Part shown: positions 26,078 through 33,601 of the stretch, piece by piece | Layout of the letters: each line of letters opens with the position of its first letter | Numbering within the stretch: position 1 is the first letter of the stretch | DNA from: Dehalococcoidia bacterium | GTDB taxonomy: Bacteria; Chloroflexota; Dehalococcoidia; SM23-28-2; HRBIN24 | Direction: 5' to 3' | Assembly (NCBI GenBank): GCA_025062275.1 | Contig: JANXAP010000018.1 | Coordinates: 180,216-244,215, forward strand | DNA: 64,000 nucleotides | The notes under the pieces: generated by a model | Databases searched by the model: none | What the model was told of the DNA's origin: nothing | Seen by the model: the letters and a program-made list of their open reading frames with translations, nothing else | Made by a program: the position numbers and the translations under genes

Positions 26078-26209
26078 CTAGGCGCCCGCCCGGCGCCCTT
26101 CGCCCCGGCAAACAGGGCAGAGCTGCTGAAAGAGCTTGACGTTGCGGTAGCCGGGGCAGGTGGCATCGTGCAGGCGGCGCCACCACGGCTTCCTTTGCTG
26201 CTGGGACAT
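26078..26209 (-). CDS. Tiny Cys-motif protein (43 residues)
   Basis: Start ATG 26209, 6-8 nt after GGGGGGTGG. The protein reads MSQQQRKPWWRRLHDATCP, then GYRNVKLFQQLCPVCRGEG, ending RRAGA. Three Cys (one CxxC pair and an upstream TC) suggest a small metal-binding or partner-binding peptide. It faces the ROK kinase tail to tail, with a 12-nt gap, and is divergent from zur, from which it is separated by the zinc-regulated promoter region. A zinc link is suggested by position only. An out-of-frame ATG pair at 26226-26231 is not its start. Confidence 0.5.
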   Translation of the reverse strand: MSQQQRKPWWRRLHDATCPGYRNVKLFQQLCPVCRGEGRRAGA

Positions 26210-26295
26210 GGCGTCCACCCCCTGCATCATCGAGGTGCCTCAAATATAGGGCATGGGCGTCCGCTGTCAAGGATGCCCCCGCGCCGGGCAGGGTA

Positions 26296-26324
26296 TTGAC
26301 GACAGGGCCGGCTCCTGCTATGCT
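26296..26324 (+). promoter_or_regulatory. Promoter of the zur-znu operon
   Basis: TTGACG (26296-26301), 17 nt, TATGCT (26319-26324). Transcription would start near 26331, directly beside the candidate operator at 26336-26350. An extra inverted repeat, CTCAG (26323-26327) and CTGAG (26335-26339), overlaps the -10. Confidence 0.6.
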
Positions 26325-26335
26325 CAGCTGCTAAC

Positions 26336-26350
26336 TGAGACGAGGTATCA
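26336..26350 (+). promoter_or_regulatory. Candidate Zur operator 1
   Basis: TGAGAC-GAG-GTATCA, a 6-3-6 inverted repeat with one mismatch, ending three bases before the zur ATG. It nearly equals the perfect palindrome at 26810-26824 (TGATAC-TAG-GTATCA). Position at the transcription start fits repression of the operon by its own Zur. Confidence 0.6.
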
Positions 26351-26353
26351 GTG

Positions 26354-26788
26354 ATGCCGGCTCTGGAGGCCATCGAGGGCGCCCTGGCGGCGCGGGGATA
26401 CCGGCTCACGCCGGCCCGGCGCGCAGTGTTGCAGGCCATCCTCAGCCGAGCAGAACACTTCACTGCCGAGGAGGTGATGCGCCAGACTTCCGCCGGTCGG
26501 GCCACGGTCTTCCGCACCGTCCGCCTGCTGTGCGACATGGGCATCCTCTGCCGCGTCCTGCTGGAGGACGGCCGCCTGCACTACCGGCTGTCGGATCACC
26601 GCCACCACCATCACCACCTGGTGTGCATGGGCTGTGGGCGCGTCCAGGACCTGGAGGAGTGCGCGGTGGGCGGTCTGGTGAGGGAGCTGGCCCGCAGCAC
26701 CGGCTACGAGATCCAGGGGCACTGGCTGGAGTTCTACGGCCGCTGCCTCTCCTGCCGGCAGTCCGATGACCAGCGAGGTGAAGCGTGA
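26354..26788 (+). CDS. zur: Fur-family zinc regulator (Zur)
   Basis: A 144-residue regulator from ATG 26354 (GTG 26351 is also possible). The winged helix carries RGYRLTPARRAVLQAIL and RATVFRTVRLLCDMGIL; the metal domain has SDHRHHHHHLVCMGCGRVQDLEEC, an unusually His-rich sensory loop, and a final CLSC. The CxxC pairs bind structural zinc. It heads zur-znuA-znuC-znuB with overlapping starts and stops, so it is assigned as Zur, repressing zinc uptake when zinc is plentiful. Two matching palindromes in the operon support this. Confidence 0.88.
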   Translation: MPALEAIEGALAARGYRLTPARRAVLQAILSRAEHFTAEEVMRQTSAGRATVFRTVRLLCDMGILCRVLLEDGRLHYRLSDHRHHHHHLVCMGCGRVQDLEECAVGGLVRELARSTGYEIQGHWLEFYGRCLSCRQSDDQRGEA

Positions 26789-27732
26789 GCGTTTTCCTTT
26801 GGCCGCGATTGATACTAGGTATCACCTGTGCCCTCCTGCTGCTGGCCGCCTGCGCCGGCGAGGAGGACGACCGACCCCTGGTGCTGGCCACCACCCCTGT
26901 CCTGGCCGACCTGGCCGTGCAGGTGGCGGGCGAGGCCCTGCGCGTCCAGTCCATCATGCCGGCCGATGCCGATCCTCACACCTTCGACATCACTCCCTCC
27001 CTCGCCCGTCACATCGGCCAGGCCCGTATCATCTTCGCCAACGGCTTCGGGCTGGAAGGCGCGCTCCTGGCAGCGGTGACGGCCAACAAGGCCCCGGACG
27101 CGAGGGTGATAGAGCTGGGGCCGCAGGCCGTCCAGCGGCTGGGACTGGAAGTATCGGCGGTCGAGGGGCATGACCACGAGGAGGAGGGCCACGACAGCCA
27201 CGGCCCCGAGGGCGACCCCCATCTGTGGCTCGACCCAACGCTGGCCGTCCAGTATATCGACATCATGGCCGAGGAGATGGCCGCCCTGGACCCCGCCAAC
27301 GCCGATGGCTATCGCCAGAGGGCACGGGACTACGTCCAGCAATTGCGCGCCCTGGACGACGAGATAGAGCGCCAGCTACAGCAGGTGCCGCCGGGGAGGC
27401 GCAAGCTGGTCACCAGCCACGCTGCCTTCCACTGGCTGGCCCGTCGTTACGGCCTGGAGGAAGTGGGGTACCTGGTGACCACTCCCGAAGCCGAGCCGGG
27501 GGCCGGCCAGGTAGCCGCCCTGCGCCAGCTCCTGCAGCAGGAGGGGGTTCCGGCCGTCTTCACCGAGCCCCAGCTGGAAGGGCCCGACCGGCTCCTGGCC
27601 CGCCTGGCCCAGGACCTGGGTCTGCGGGTGTGCACCCTTTACTCCGACGCTTTCGACGAGCGGGTGCGTTCCTACCTGGACATGATGCGGCATAATGGTC
27701 GGGAGCTGGCCCGCTGCCTGGGAGGGACGTGA
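26785..27732 (+). CDS. znuA: Zinc ABC transporter substrate-binding lipoprotein
   Basis: 315 residues from GTG 26785, overlapping the zur stop. The signal peptide ends in a lipobox, LLLLAAC, so it is membrane-anchored. A cluster-9 metal-binding protein: ADADPHTFDITPS gives the first metal His, a His/Asp/Glu loop HDHEEEGHDSHG follows (typical of zinc proteins), then DPHLWLDP, TSHAAFHWLARRYGL, and YSDAFDE with the last Asp. It captures zinc outside the membrane for ZnuBC. A perfect 15-bp palindrome lies within its codons 9-14. Confidence 0.92.
   Translation: MSVFLWPRLILGITCALLLLAACAGEEDDRPLVLATTPVLADLAVQVAGEALRVQSIMPADADPHTFDITPSLARHIGQARIIFANGFGLEGALLAAVTANKAPDARVIELGPQAVQRLGLEVSAVEGHDHEEEGHDSHGPEGDPHLWLDPTLAVQYIDIMAEEMAALDPANADGYRQRARDYVQQLRALDDEIERQLQQVPPGRRKLVTSHAAFHWLARRYGLEEVGYLVTTPEAEPGAGQVAALRQLLQQEGVPAVFTEPQLEGPDRLLARLAQDLGLRVCTLYSDAFDERVRSYLDMMRHNGRELARCLGGT
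26810..26824 (+). promoter_or_regulatory. Candidate Zur operator 2 (inside the znuA start)
   Basis: TGATACTAGGTATCA is a perfect 6-3-6 palindrome within codons 9-14 of znuA. It matches the site in front of zur. A repressor bound here could act as a roadblock to elongating polymerase. Confidence 0.6.
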
Positions 27733-28493
27733 TGGCCCAGCCGGAGACGATGGCCCTGGAGGTCCGTGACCTCTGGACCGGCTACGACGGTGGCCCGGTC
27801 CTGGAGGGGGTCACCTTCAGCATCGAGAGGGGCTGCCTCGCGGGCCTCGTGGGCCCTAACGGGTCCGGCAAGAGCACCCTTCTGCGGGCCATCCTCGGGC
27901 TGCAGAAGCCCTGGCGGGGGCAGGTGCTGGCCTTCGGCGCCCGCCCCGACCGGCGCCGCCTGGGCTACATGCCTCAGACGGAGGCAGTGGACTGGGCCTT
28001 TCCCATCACCGTTTTCGAGGTAGCCCTCATGGGGCGCTATGGACTGCTGGGCCCCTTGCGCCGACCCGGCCGCCGCGATCGTCAGGTGGCCTGGCAGGCC
28101 CTGGAAAGGGTGGGAATGGCCGACAAGGCCCGCCGCTGCATACGCGAGTTGTCGGGCGGCGAGCAGCGAAGGACCCTCATCGCCCGCGCTCTGGCCCAGG
28201 AAGCGGACCTGTTGCTGCTGGACGAGCCTTTCGCCGGGCTGGATGCCCCCGTCCAGCACGACCTTCTGCACCTGTTCCAAGAGCTGGCCTCCGAGGGGAA
28301 GACGCTGCTGGTGGCGACCCACGACCTGAGCTGCGTCGCCACCCACTTCGACCACGCCGTCTTCCTCAACCGGCGTGTCATCGCCTTCGGCCGTCTGGAC
28401 GAAGTGCTGCGGGAGGACGTCCTGCGGGAGACGTATCGCCGGCACCTGCTGCTGATCCGCGAGGAAGGGAGGGTGTATGCTGACCATCCTTGA
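27732..28493 (+). CDS. znuC: Zinc ABC transporter ATP-binding protein
   Basis: 253 residues from ATG 27732, whose A is the last base of the znuA stop. It has a Walker A, GPNGSGKSTLL, a Q-loop YMPQTEAVDW, the ABC signature LSGGEQRRTLIARAL, Walker B LLLLDEPFAGLD and the H-loop VATHDLS. The Q-loop style 'MPQ...vDW.FP' is typical of zinc/manganese importers. It powers ZnuB. Confidence 0.94.
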   Translation: MAQPETMALEVRDLWTGYDGGPVLEGVTFSIERGCLAGLVGPNGSGKSTLLRAILGLQKPWRGQVLAFGARPDRRRLGYMPQTEAVDWAFPITVFEVALMGRYGLLGPLRRPGRRDRQVAWQALERVGMADKARRCIRELSGGEQRRTLIARALAQEADLLLLDEPFAGLDAPVQHDLLHLFQELASEGKTLLVATHDLSCVATHFDHAVFLNRRVIAFGRLDEVLREDVLRETYRRHLLLIREEGRVYADHP

Positions 28494-29349
28494 CCCCTTG
28501 TGGGAGCCGTGGACGCTGGAGTTCATGCAGCGGGCGCTGGCGGCCGCCTGCCTGGCCTCGGTGGTGGCGGCGGTAGTGGGCTGCTACGTGGTCCTGAGGG
28601 GGATGGCCTTCCTGGGTGACGCCATACCCCACGCGACCTTCAGCGGCGTGGCAGCGGCCTTCTTGTTGGGGGGCAACCTGTATGTGGGTGGCACGCTGGC
28701 TGCCCTGGCTACGGCCTTGCTCATCGGCCTGCTGGGCCGTCGTGGCGTCCTGAAGCACGACACAGCCGTGGGCACCGTATTCGTGGCTGCCTTCGCCCTG
28801 GGAGTCCTCCTGGCCAGCCGCCGCAGCACCTACACCGTCGACCTGTTCGCCTTCGTGTTCGGCAATGTGCTGGCAGTGGGCTGGGAAGACGTTTGGCTCA
28901 TGGCCGCCGTGGGTGGCCTGGTGCTGGCCCTGGTGTTCCTCTTCTGGAAGGAGCTGCTCATCGTCAGCTATGACCCCACCATGGCCAGCGCCCTGGGCGT
29001 CCCCGTGGAGCTGGCCCAGATGGGGATGCTGGCGCTGGTGGCCCTGACCACCGTCATCGCCCTGAAGGCGGTGGGCATCGTGCTGGTGGTGGCCCTGCTG
29101 GTGACGCCTGCCGCCACCGGCCAGCTGCTGGCCCGCAGCCTGGCGGGGATGATGGCTGTGGCGGTGGTGGCGGGGCTGGTCTCGTCCCTCACCGGCCTCT
29201 ATGTGGCCTACTACGCCGACGTCTCGCCCAGCGCTGCCATCGTTCTGGTGGCCACGGGCATCTTCGCCCTGGCATTCCTCCTGAGGCGACTGCGGGCGGC
29301 TGCCCGTCGTGCCCTGCCGGAGGCCGCACCTTCTGGCCCGCCGTCCTAG
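28477..29349 (+). CDS. znuB: Zinc ABC transporter permease
   Basis: 290 residues with about eight membrane helices, ABC-3 family. Conserved features are YVVLRGMAFLGDAIPHATFSGV near residue 40, LKHDTAVGTVFVAAFALGVLL, and LKAVGIVLVVALLVTPAATGQLL. The ATG lies 17 nt inside znuC, indicating coupled translation. The operon ends here; there is no clear terminator in the 125-nt gap to the next gene, which does hold a new promoter. Confidence 0.94.
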   Translation: MLTILDPLWEPWTLEFMQRALAAACLASVVAAVVGCYVVLRGMAFLGDAIPHATFSGVAAAFLLGGNLYVGGTLAALATALLIGLLGRRGVLKHDTAVGTVFVAAFALGVLLASRRSTYTVDLFAFVFGNVLAVGWEDVWLMAAVGGLVLALVFLFWKELLIVSYDPTMASALGVPVELAQMGMLALVALTTVIALKAVGIVLVVALLVTPAATGQLLARSLAGMMAVAVVAGLVSSLTGLYVAYYADVSPSAAIVLVATGIFALAFLLRRLRAAARRALPEAAPSGPPS

Positions 29350-29368
29350 AGTTGCCCGTCCCGGACCG

Positions 29369-29397
29369 TTGACCTTTGGCGGCCTTGGCGGTAAAGT
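29369..29397 (+). promoter_or_regulatory. Promoter of the DUF3303-like gene
   Basis: TTGACC (29369-29374), 17 nt, TAAAGT (29392-29397), about 78 nt before the ATG at 29475. The same -10 hexamer, TAAAGT, occurs at the comM promoter (50772-50777). Confidence 0.55.
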
Positions 29398-29474
29398 AGC
29401 GCCGGCCTGCGGCATCGCTTCGCACCCTGCCCTACGAACTGCGCGAGGCGGACACAGGTAGCGCTGGAGGACGC

Positions 29475-29756
29475 ATGCTCTTCATGGCCGTTCACCAGCA
29501 CCCGCCCGAGCGGTGCCCGGCTGACGACCCGGCCCCGCTGCAACGGCTGACGGAAGAGGAGCACATGAGAGCGTCGGGGGTGAGGGTCCTGGGCAGCTAT
29601 ATCGCCCCACCCGAGCACGCTGCTTACTTCCTGCTGGAGGCGGACGACTACGCCCAGGTAGTCCGCTACTTCCGGCCCATAGGGAAGATCGGCACCCTGC
29701 GCATCGTGCCGGTGCTGGGCCTTCAGGAGGCCCTGCGGGTCCTGTCGGGCCACTGA
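29475..29756 (+). CDS. Small DUF3303-like protein
   Basis: 93 residues. It begins MLFMAVHQHPPERCPADDP and continues with HMRASGVRVLGSYIAPPEHAAYFLLEADDYAQVVRYFRPIGKIG and TLRIVPV. The pattern 'MLFM....h.......GV.v..syv.p....yf.leA.d...v..f......i..veivPV' resembles the DUF3303/ferredoxin-like dimeric alpha+beta barrel proteins, whose function is not known. It is the only gene of its unit, convergent with the PmbA-like gene 5 nt away. Confidence 0.6.
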   Translation: MLFMAVHQHPPERCPADDPAPLQRLTEEEHMRASGVRVLGSYIAPPEHAAYFLLEADDYAQVVRYFRPIGKIGTLRIVPVLGLQEALRVLSGH

Positions 29757-29761
29757 GGCGC

Positions 29762-31315
29762 CTAGTAGGCGCTTTCCATGTATTCGGCGATGGACTGAAG
29801 CTCCAGCGACTCCACCGCTATTTCGGGGGCGTACACGATCTCGTCGGCGGCCCAGACCAGGGTCGGGCGCGCCTCCCTGGTGACCCCCAGCACCCCCTGC
29901 AGCACCCGACGCACATTGTCGTTGATGCGCAGGGTGTTGGGCTTGATGGGCTCCGCCAGCCGACCGTCGCGGATGACGAAGGAGTCGCCGATGACGGTGG
30001 CGGTGAAGTCGCCGGCCCGCAGGCCGTTCACGGGGTAGGTATACCAGATGCGACCGATGTAGAGGCCGTCGCCCACCAGCCGCAGCAGGTCCTCCCTGGA
30101 CTCCACGTCGCCAGGGATGAGGACGTTGGTGGGATAGATGCCCGGCTGGGCGTCGAAGTGGCGCCCGCCCCCGCGGGCGAAGCGAAAGCCGTTCCTGGGC
30201 ACCAGGGCATGGCGCCATTCCTGCGGGTCCACCCCCAGCTTCTCGCGGGCACGGGGGTCGCGCAGGATGCGCTGCGACTCGTACCAGTTGCAGAGCAGCC
30301 CCACCAGCACTCCGTCCCTTATCAGCTCGGTGCGGCCGGTGGGTAGCCCCTCGCAGGTGATGCCCTTGGACCCGGCCAGGCCCTGGGCGGCGCCGTCGTC
30401 CACCAGCGTGAACTTGGGGGAGGCCACCTGCTTGCCCAGTTGCCCCAGGAAGGGGCTGGCGGCGGCGTAGAAGGTTCCCAGGGAGAGGCCCGGCAGCACC
30501 AGGTTCTCCAGGATGTCCATCACCGCCTGGCGCCCCAGGACGACGCGGTAAGCCCCGCCGGGAACCCTCACGCCTCCCATGGCCCGCACGGCGTTCTCGG
30601 CCGCCTCGCGTCCAGCCTCGCCGGTGAAGCGATCCAGGTGGGTAGTGGCGTCATAGCCGGAGCCTTTGCCTCCTTCCGACTCCACCATGGCGGTGATGAA
30701 GGACATGATCAGGGTGGACTCGTCCGTCTGCACCTGGGGCATGGCGCTGGAGCAGAGGGCCACTCGCTCCTGCAACAGGGTGACGTCGCCCCCCAGGATG
30801 AGGGCCAGCTCCTCCGGGGAGCGGCCCAGGGCGGCCAGGGCCTCGGCGCTGCGGAAGGCCCTCAGGCCGGCCCGCACCACCCGCCAGCCGGCCTCTACCA
30901 GGTCGGCATCGGCCAGCTCCATAACGCGGGGGTCGTGGTAGTCCCGCAGACGACGCTCCTCGCCGGTGGGCCTGGGCAGGCTGACGAATTCCGGGTCGGC
31001 CACGGCAGCACGACGGGCCTTCTCCAGGGCGGAGCGCACCCCCTCCAGCGATATGTCCGATGGCTCGGAGCCGAAGCCTATGCGGCGCACCTCTCCCTCC
31101 CCGGCCTTGAAGACGACCTGGACGCCCACCCCGAAGTTCTCGATGGACTTGGGCTCCTCGACGCCGTTGCTGGGGATGTGGGATGTGTAGTTGAGCCGCG
31201 CGTGGAGGATGCCGTTGGCCGAGACGAAGACCTCGGCCTCCTCCACGTCTTCCTGGGCCATGAGGAAGGAAAGGGCTTCTCGCGCTGCCCTCTCCAGCTC
31301 CGACAGGGGCAACAT
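29762..31315 (-). CDS. TldD/PmbA family protein, probable TldE/PmbA-type subunit
   Basis: 517 residues. C-terminal domain features, such as VLGRQAVMDILENLVLPGLSLGTFYAAASPFLGQLGKQVASP, LVDDGAAQGLAGSKGITCEGLPT and DGLYIGRIWYTYPVNGLRAGDFTATV, match the TldD/PmbA family. I find no HExxxH, as expected for the non-metal subunit TldE/PmbA. TldD and TldE form a heterodimeric protease that trims peptides. The partner TldD is encoded two genes upstream in the same operon, with tpx between them. Confidence 0.82.
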   Translation of the reverse strand: MLPLSELERAAREALSFLMAQEDVEEAEVFVSANGILHARLNYTSHIPSNGVEEPKSIENFGVGVQVVFKAGEGEVRRIGFGSEPSDISLEGVRSALEKARRAAVADPEFVSLPRPTGEERRLRDYHDPRVMELADADLVEAGWRVVRAGLRAFRSAEALAALGRSPEELALILGGDVTLLQERVALCSSAMPQVQTDESTLIMSFITAMVESEGGKGSGYDATTHLDRFTGEAGREAAENAVRAMGGVRVPGGAYRVVLGRQAVMDILENLVLPGLSLGTFYAAASPFLGQLGKQVASPKFTLVDDGAAQGLAGSKGITCEGLPTGRTELIRDGVLVGLLCNWYESQRILRDPRAREKLGVDPQEWRHALVPRNGFRFARGGGRHFDAQPGIYPTNVLIPGDVESREDLLRLVGDGLYIGRIWYTYPVNGLRAGDFTATVIGDSFVIRDGRLAEPIKPNTLRINDNVRRVLQGVLGVTREARPTLVWAADEIVYAPEIAVESLELQSIAEYMESAY

Positions 31316-31349
31316 GCTCCGCTCCTTGCGCCTTATCTGAGGTGCCCTC

Positions 31350-31880
31350 TCAGCCCTTCACCACCTGTTGCAGGGCATCCAGGGCGGCCTGGTAGTTGGG
31401 CTCTTGAGTCACTTCGGGCACGATCTCCTTGTAACGGATGACCCCGTTGCGGTCGATGATCCAGACCGAGCGGGCCAGCAGCTTCAGCTCCTTGATGAGT
31501 ATGCCGTACTTGAGGCCGAACTCCCTCTCCTGGTAATCGCTGAGAACTTTGATACGGTCGACGCCGTTGGCGCCGCACCAGCGCCGCAGGGCAAAGGGCA
31601 GGTCTACCGTCACGTTGGCGATGACCACGTCATCGGACACCTGGGTTGCCAGCTCGTTGAAGCGCTTGCCCTGCATGTCGCAGACGGGGGTGTCCTGAGA
31701 GAGGGCCACCGTCAGCAGCAGGGTCTTGCCGGCGAAGTCCTGCAGGGTCACCGGGCGCAACTCCAGGTCCACCAGGCGGAAGTCGGGGGCCTTGTCGCCC
31801 ACCTGCAGGTCTGGCCCCAGCAGTGTCAGGGGATTGCCGCGGAAAGTCACCGCTCCCGGTCGTTCTTGCACCTGTGTCAT
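31350..31880 (-). CDS. tpx: Thiol peroxidase (Tpx-type peroxiredoxin)
   Basis: A 176-residue antioxidant enzyme that reduces H2O2 and organic peroxides. The peroxidatic Cys is in LSQDTPVCDMQGKRFNE and the resolving Cys in ALRRWCGANG; the N-terminal FRGNPLTLLG is typical of Tpx. The usual peroxidatic motif 'PSlDTPVC' has SQDTPVC here. It is the middle gene of tldD-tpx-tldE, and probably co-transcribed with both. GGAGGTGCTGGC precedes its ATG. Confidence 0.94.
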   Translation of the reverse strand: MTQVQERPGAVTFRGNPLTLLGPDLQVGDKAPDFRLVDLELRPVTLQDFAGKTLLLTVALSQDTPVCDMQGKRFNELATQVSDDVVIANVTVDLPFALRRWCGANGVDRIKVLSDYQEREFGLKYGILIKELKLLARSVWIIDRNGVIRYKEIVPEVTQEPNYQAALDALQQVVKG

Positions 31881-31903
31881 GCCAGCACCTCCTCTGTCCT
31901 GTC

Positions 31904-33472
31904 CTACTGCCTGCCGCTCAGGCGGGCGCGGCTGCGCAGGGTGGGGCCGCCGTTGCTCATGCGCTTGGTCTGCATGGGCTGTCCCTTGCCGCAGTTGGGT
32001 ATGGCGAAGAGGCGGAAATCGTTGCCTACGGCATCCACGTTCATGAAGAAGTCGCGGCTGTCGGACACCAGGCCACCGTCTCGAAAGAGCTGTCCCAGTT
32101 TGCCGTCGCGGATCTCGTAGACCTTCATGGCCGTGATGCGGAAGTTCTCCCGCGACTCGGCCACCGACGGGATGCGGTGCCCTACCACGTAATAGCCGCG
32201 GTCGACCTCACGGATGATGTCCTGCGGGTCACGGTCGCCGGGGGCGAAGGCGGTGTTGGACATGCGTATCAGCGGCACCAGGTAGGCATCGGTGGCCTTG
32301 TAGTGGCCGTTGGGCGTAGCGCCTACGATGGCCGCCATCTGGCGCGAGTTCAGGAACTCCTCATAGACGCCTTCGCGGATGTGATATACGCGGCGGGCAG
32401 GCGTCCCCTCGTCGTCGTAGAGATAATGGCCGAAGCCGTCGATGGTGGGGTCGGAGAAGGCCGAGAGGAGGGGCGAGCCGACCTGCCTGCCCACCTGGCT
32501 GTCGCGCAGCGTCTTCAGGAACCAGGAGCGGCCGGCGTAGCCCGTCTCCAGCTTCAGCGCCCGGTCCAGCTCCGAGGGGTGACCTACCACCTCGTGGCAG
32601 ACCAGGGCGTTGTAGTGGGGGTCGGTGACCACCACCACCTCCTTGTCGGTGGCGGGCAGGGGCGGCGCCGAGGCCAGCTCCACCGTGTCCCGGGCCAGGG
32701 CCAGCGAGAACTCGTCCAGGGGTGGGAAACGGATGAAGGGCTCGTCCACCCCGCGAGTGATGACCTCCCACCCGCGTTGGTGGCCGGTGAAGTCGTAGAG
32801 CTCCTGATGGGCATCGGGTCCCTGGGCCACCACGAAGCAGGTGCCCTGGGTGATGGCCCAGGTCTGGTCTATGTTGGCCCCTTCGGAGCTGACGAACAGG
32901 ATGCGCTCCAGGTGGGTCTCGGCGCCGATGTAGTTGTAGACCACCTGGGGGCCTATTCCCTGCACCCTCCGAGACACGTCGCGGACGTAGGCTACTACCT
33001 CGGCCAGGGGGACCTGGCGGGGGTCTATCTCGTAGCGGGCGGGCACCGTGTCGGTGCGGATCTCGATGGGCGCCAGGGACAGGTCGTACAGGCTCCTGCC
33101 CAGGTCGGGAAACTCGTCGCGCGCGGCGGCCTTCTGGCGGGCGTTCCACAGGGCTCGCTCGTAGGCGTGGTCTAGGCCCTCGCGCAGGCGCTCCAGCAGT
33201 TGGGGAAGGTCACGAGCGCCCAGCTGCTGGCCGAAGTAGCCTGCCGCCGCCGCCCTCTCGCCGGCGATGGCCCGCACGCCGAAGGAGAGGCCATAGTCCT
33301 CGGCGCTGAACTTGTCCATCCCGTTTTCGGCCACGGCCGCCTTCCCCTCGCTGACCTCGATGCGCACGTCCGCGTAGCGGCAATGGGCCTTGCTGCGCGG
33401 ATAGGAGAGCAGCAGCTCGTGGACGGCGGCCCGTACCTGGTCGATCAGCCCGATATCAGGTCGTTGCGGCAT
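31904..33472 (-). CDS. tldD: TldD metalloprotease
   Basis: A 522-residue protease subunit. The zinc motif HEVVGHPSELDRALK (HExxxH) is intact. It follows the TldD layout, with an N-terminal domain (SFGVRAIAGERAAAAGYFGQ) and C-terminal FRLFAIPNCGKGQPMQ. The start is ATG 33472 after GAGGACGACC; an upstream ATG at 33502 overlaps the promoter -10 box and would not be transcribed. With the TldE-like subunit it should form a peptide-trimming protease, in E. coli linked to microcin maturation and CcdA degradation; the substrate here is unknown. Confidence 0.88.
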   Translation of the reverse strand: MPQRPDIGLIDQVRAAVHELLLSYPRSKAHCRYADVRIEVSEGKAAVAENGMDKFSAEDYGLSFGVRAIAGERAAAAGYFGQQLGARDLPQLLERLREGLDHAYERALWNARQKAAARDEFPDLGRSLYDLSLAPIEIRTDTVPARYEIDPRQVPLAEVVAYVRDVSRRVQGIGPQVVYNYIGAETHLERILFVSSEGANIDQTWAITQGTCFVVAQGPDAHQELYDFTGHQRGWEVITRGVDEPFIRFPPLDEFSLALARDTVELASAPPLPATDKEVVVVTDPHYNALVCHEVVGHPSELDRALKLETGYAGRSWFLKTLRDSQVGRQVGSPLLSAFSDPTIDGFGHYLYDDEGTPARRVYHIREGVYEEFLNSRQMAAIVGATPNGHYKATDAYLVPLIRMSNTAFAPGDRDPQDIIREVDRGYYVVGHRIPSVAESRENFRITAMKVYEIRDGKLGQLFRDGGLVSDSRDFFMNVDAVGNDFRLFAIPNCGKGQPMQTKRMSNGGPTLRSRARLSGRQ

Positions 33473-33500
33473 GGTCGTCCTCTGCGGGTGCTCTGGGGCC

Positions 33501-33530
33501 ATTGTAGCCTCGCCTCTTCGCCTCGGTCTA
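33501..33530 (-). promoter_or_regulatory. Promoter of tldD-tpx-tldE
   Basis: TAGACC (33530-33525), 18 nt, TACAAT (33506-33501) on the minus strand, followed by GGCCCC. It lies 29 nt upstream of the chosen ATG. Confidence 0.5.
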
Positions 33531-33601
33531 GGCGACGCAGATGACGAAAGGCTCTGCCGGTGATAACCTGCCCTGCAGCCGGGACTTGGCAGGGAGGCGT
33601 C

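Noticed and set aside
26226..26231. Double ATG upstream of the tiny CxxC protein
   Set aside because: A run of six C puts it out of frame with the peptide; the ATG at 26209 is the only fitting start.
33472..33502. Upstream ATG 33502 as the tldD start
   Set aside because: It overlaps the TACAAT promoter box and lacks a ribosome site, whereas ATG 33472 has GAGGACGACC just before it.
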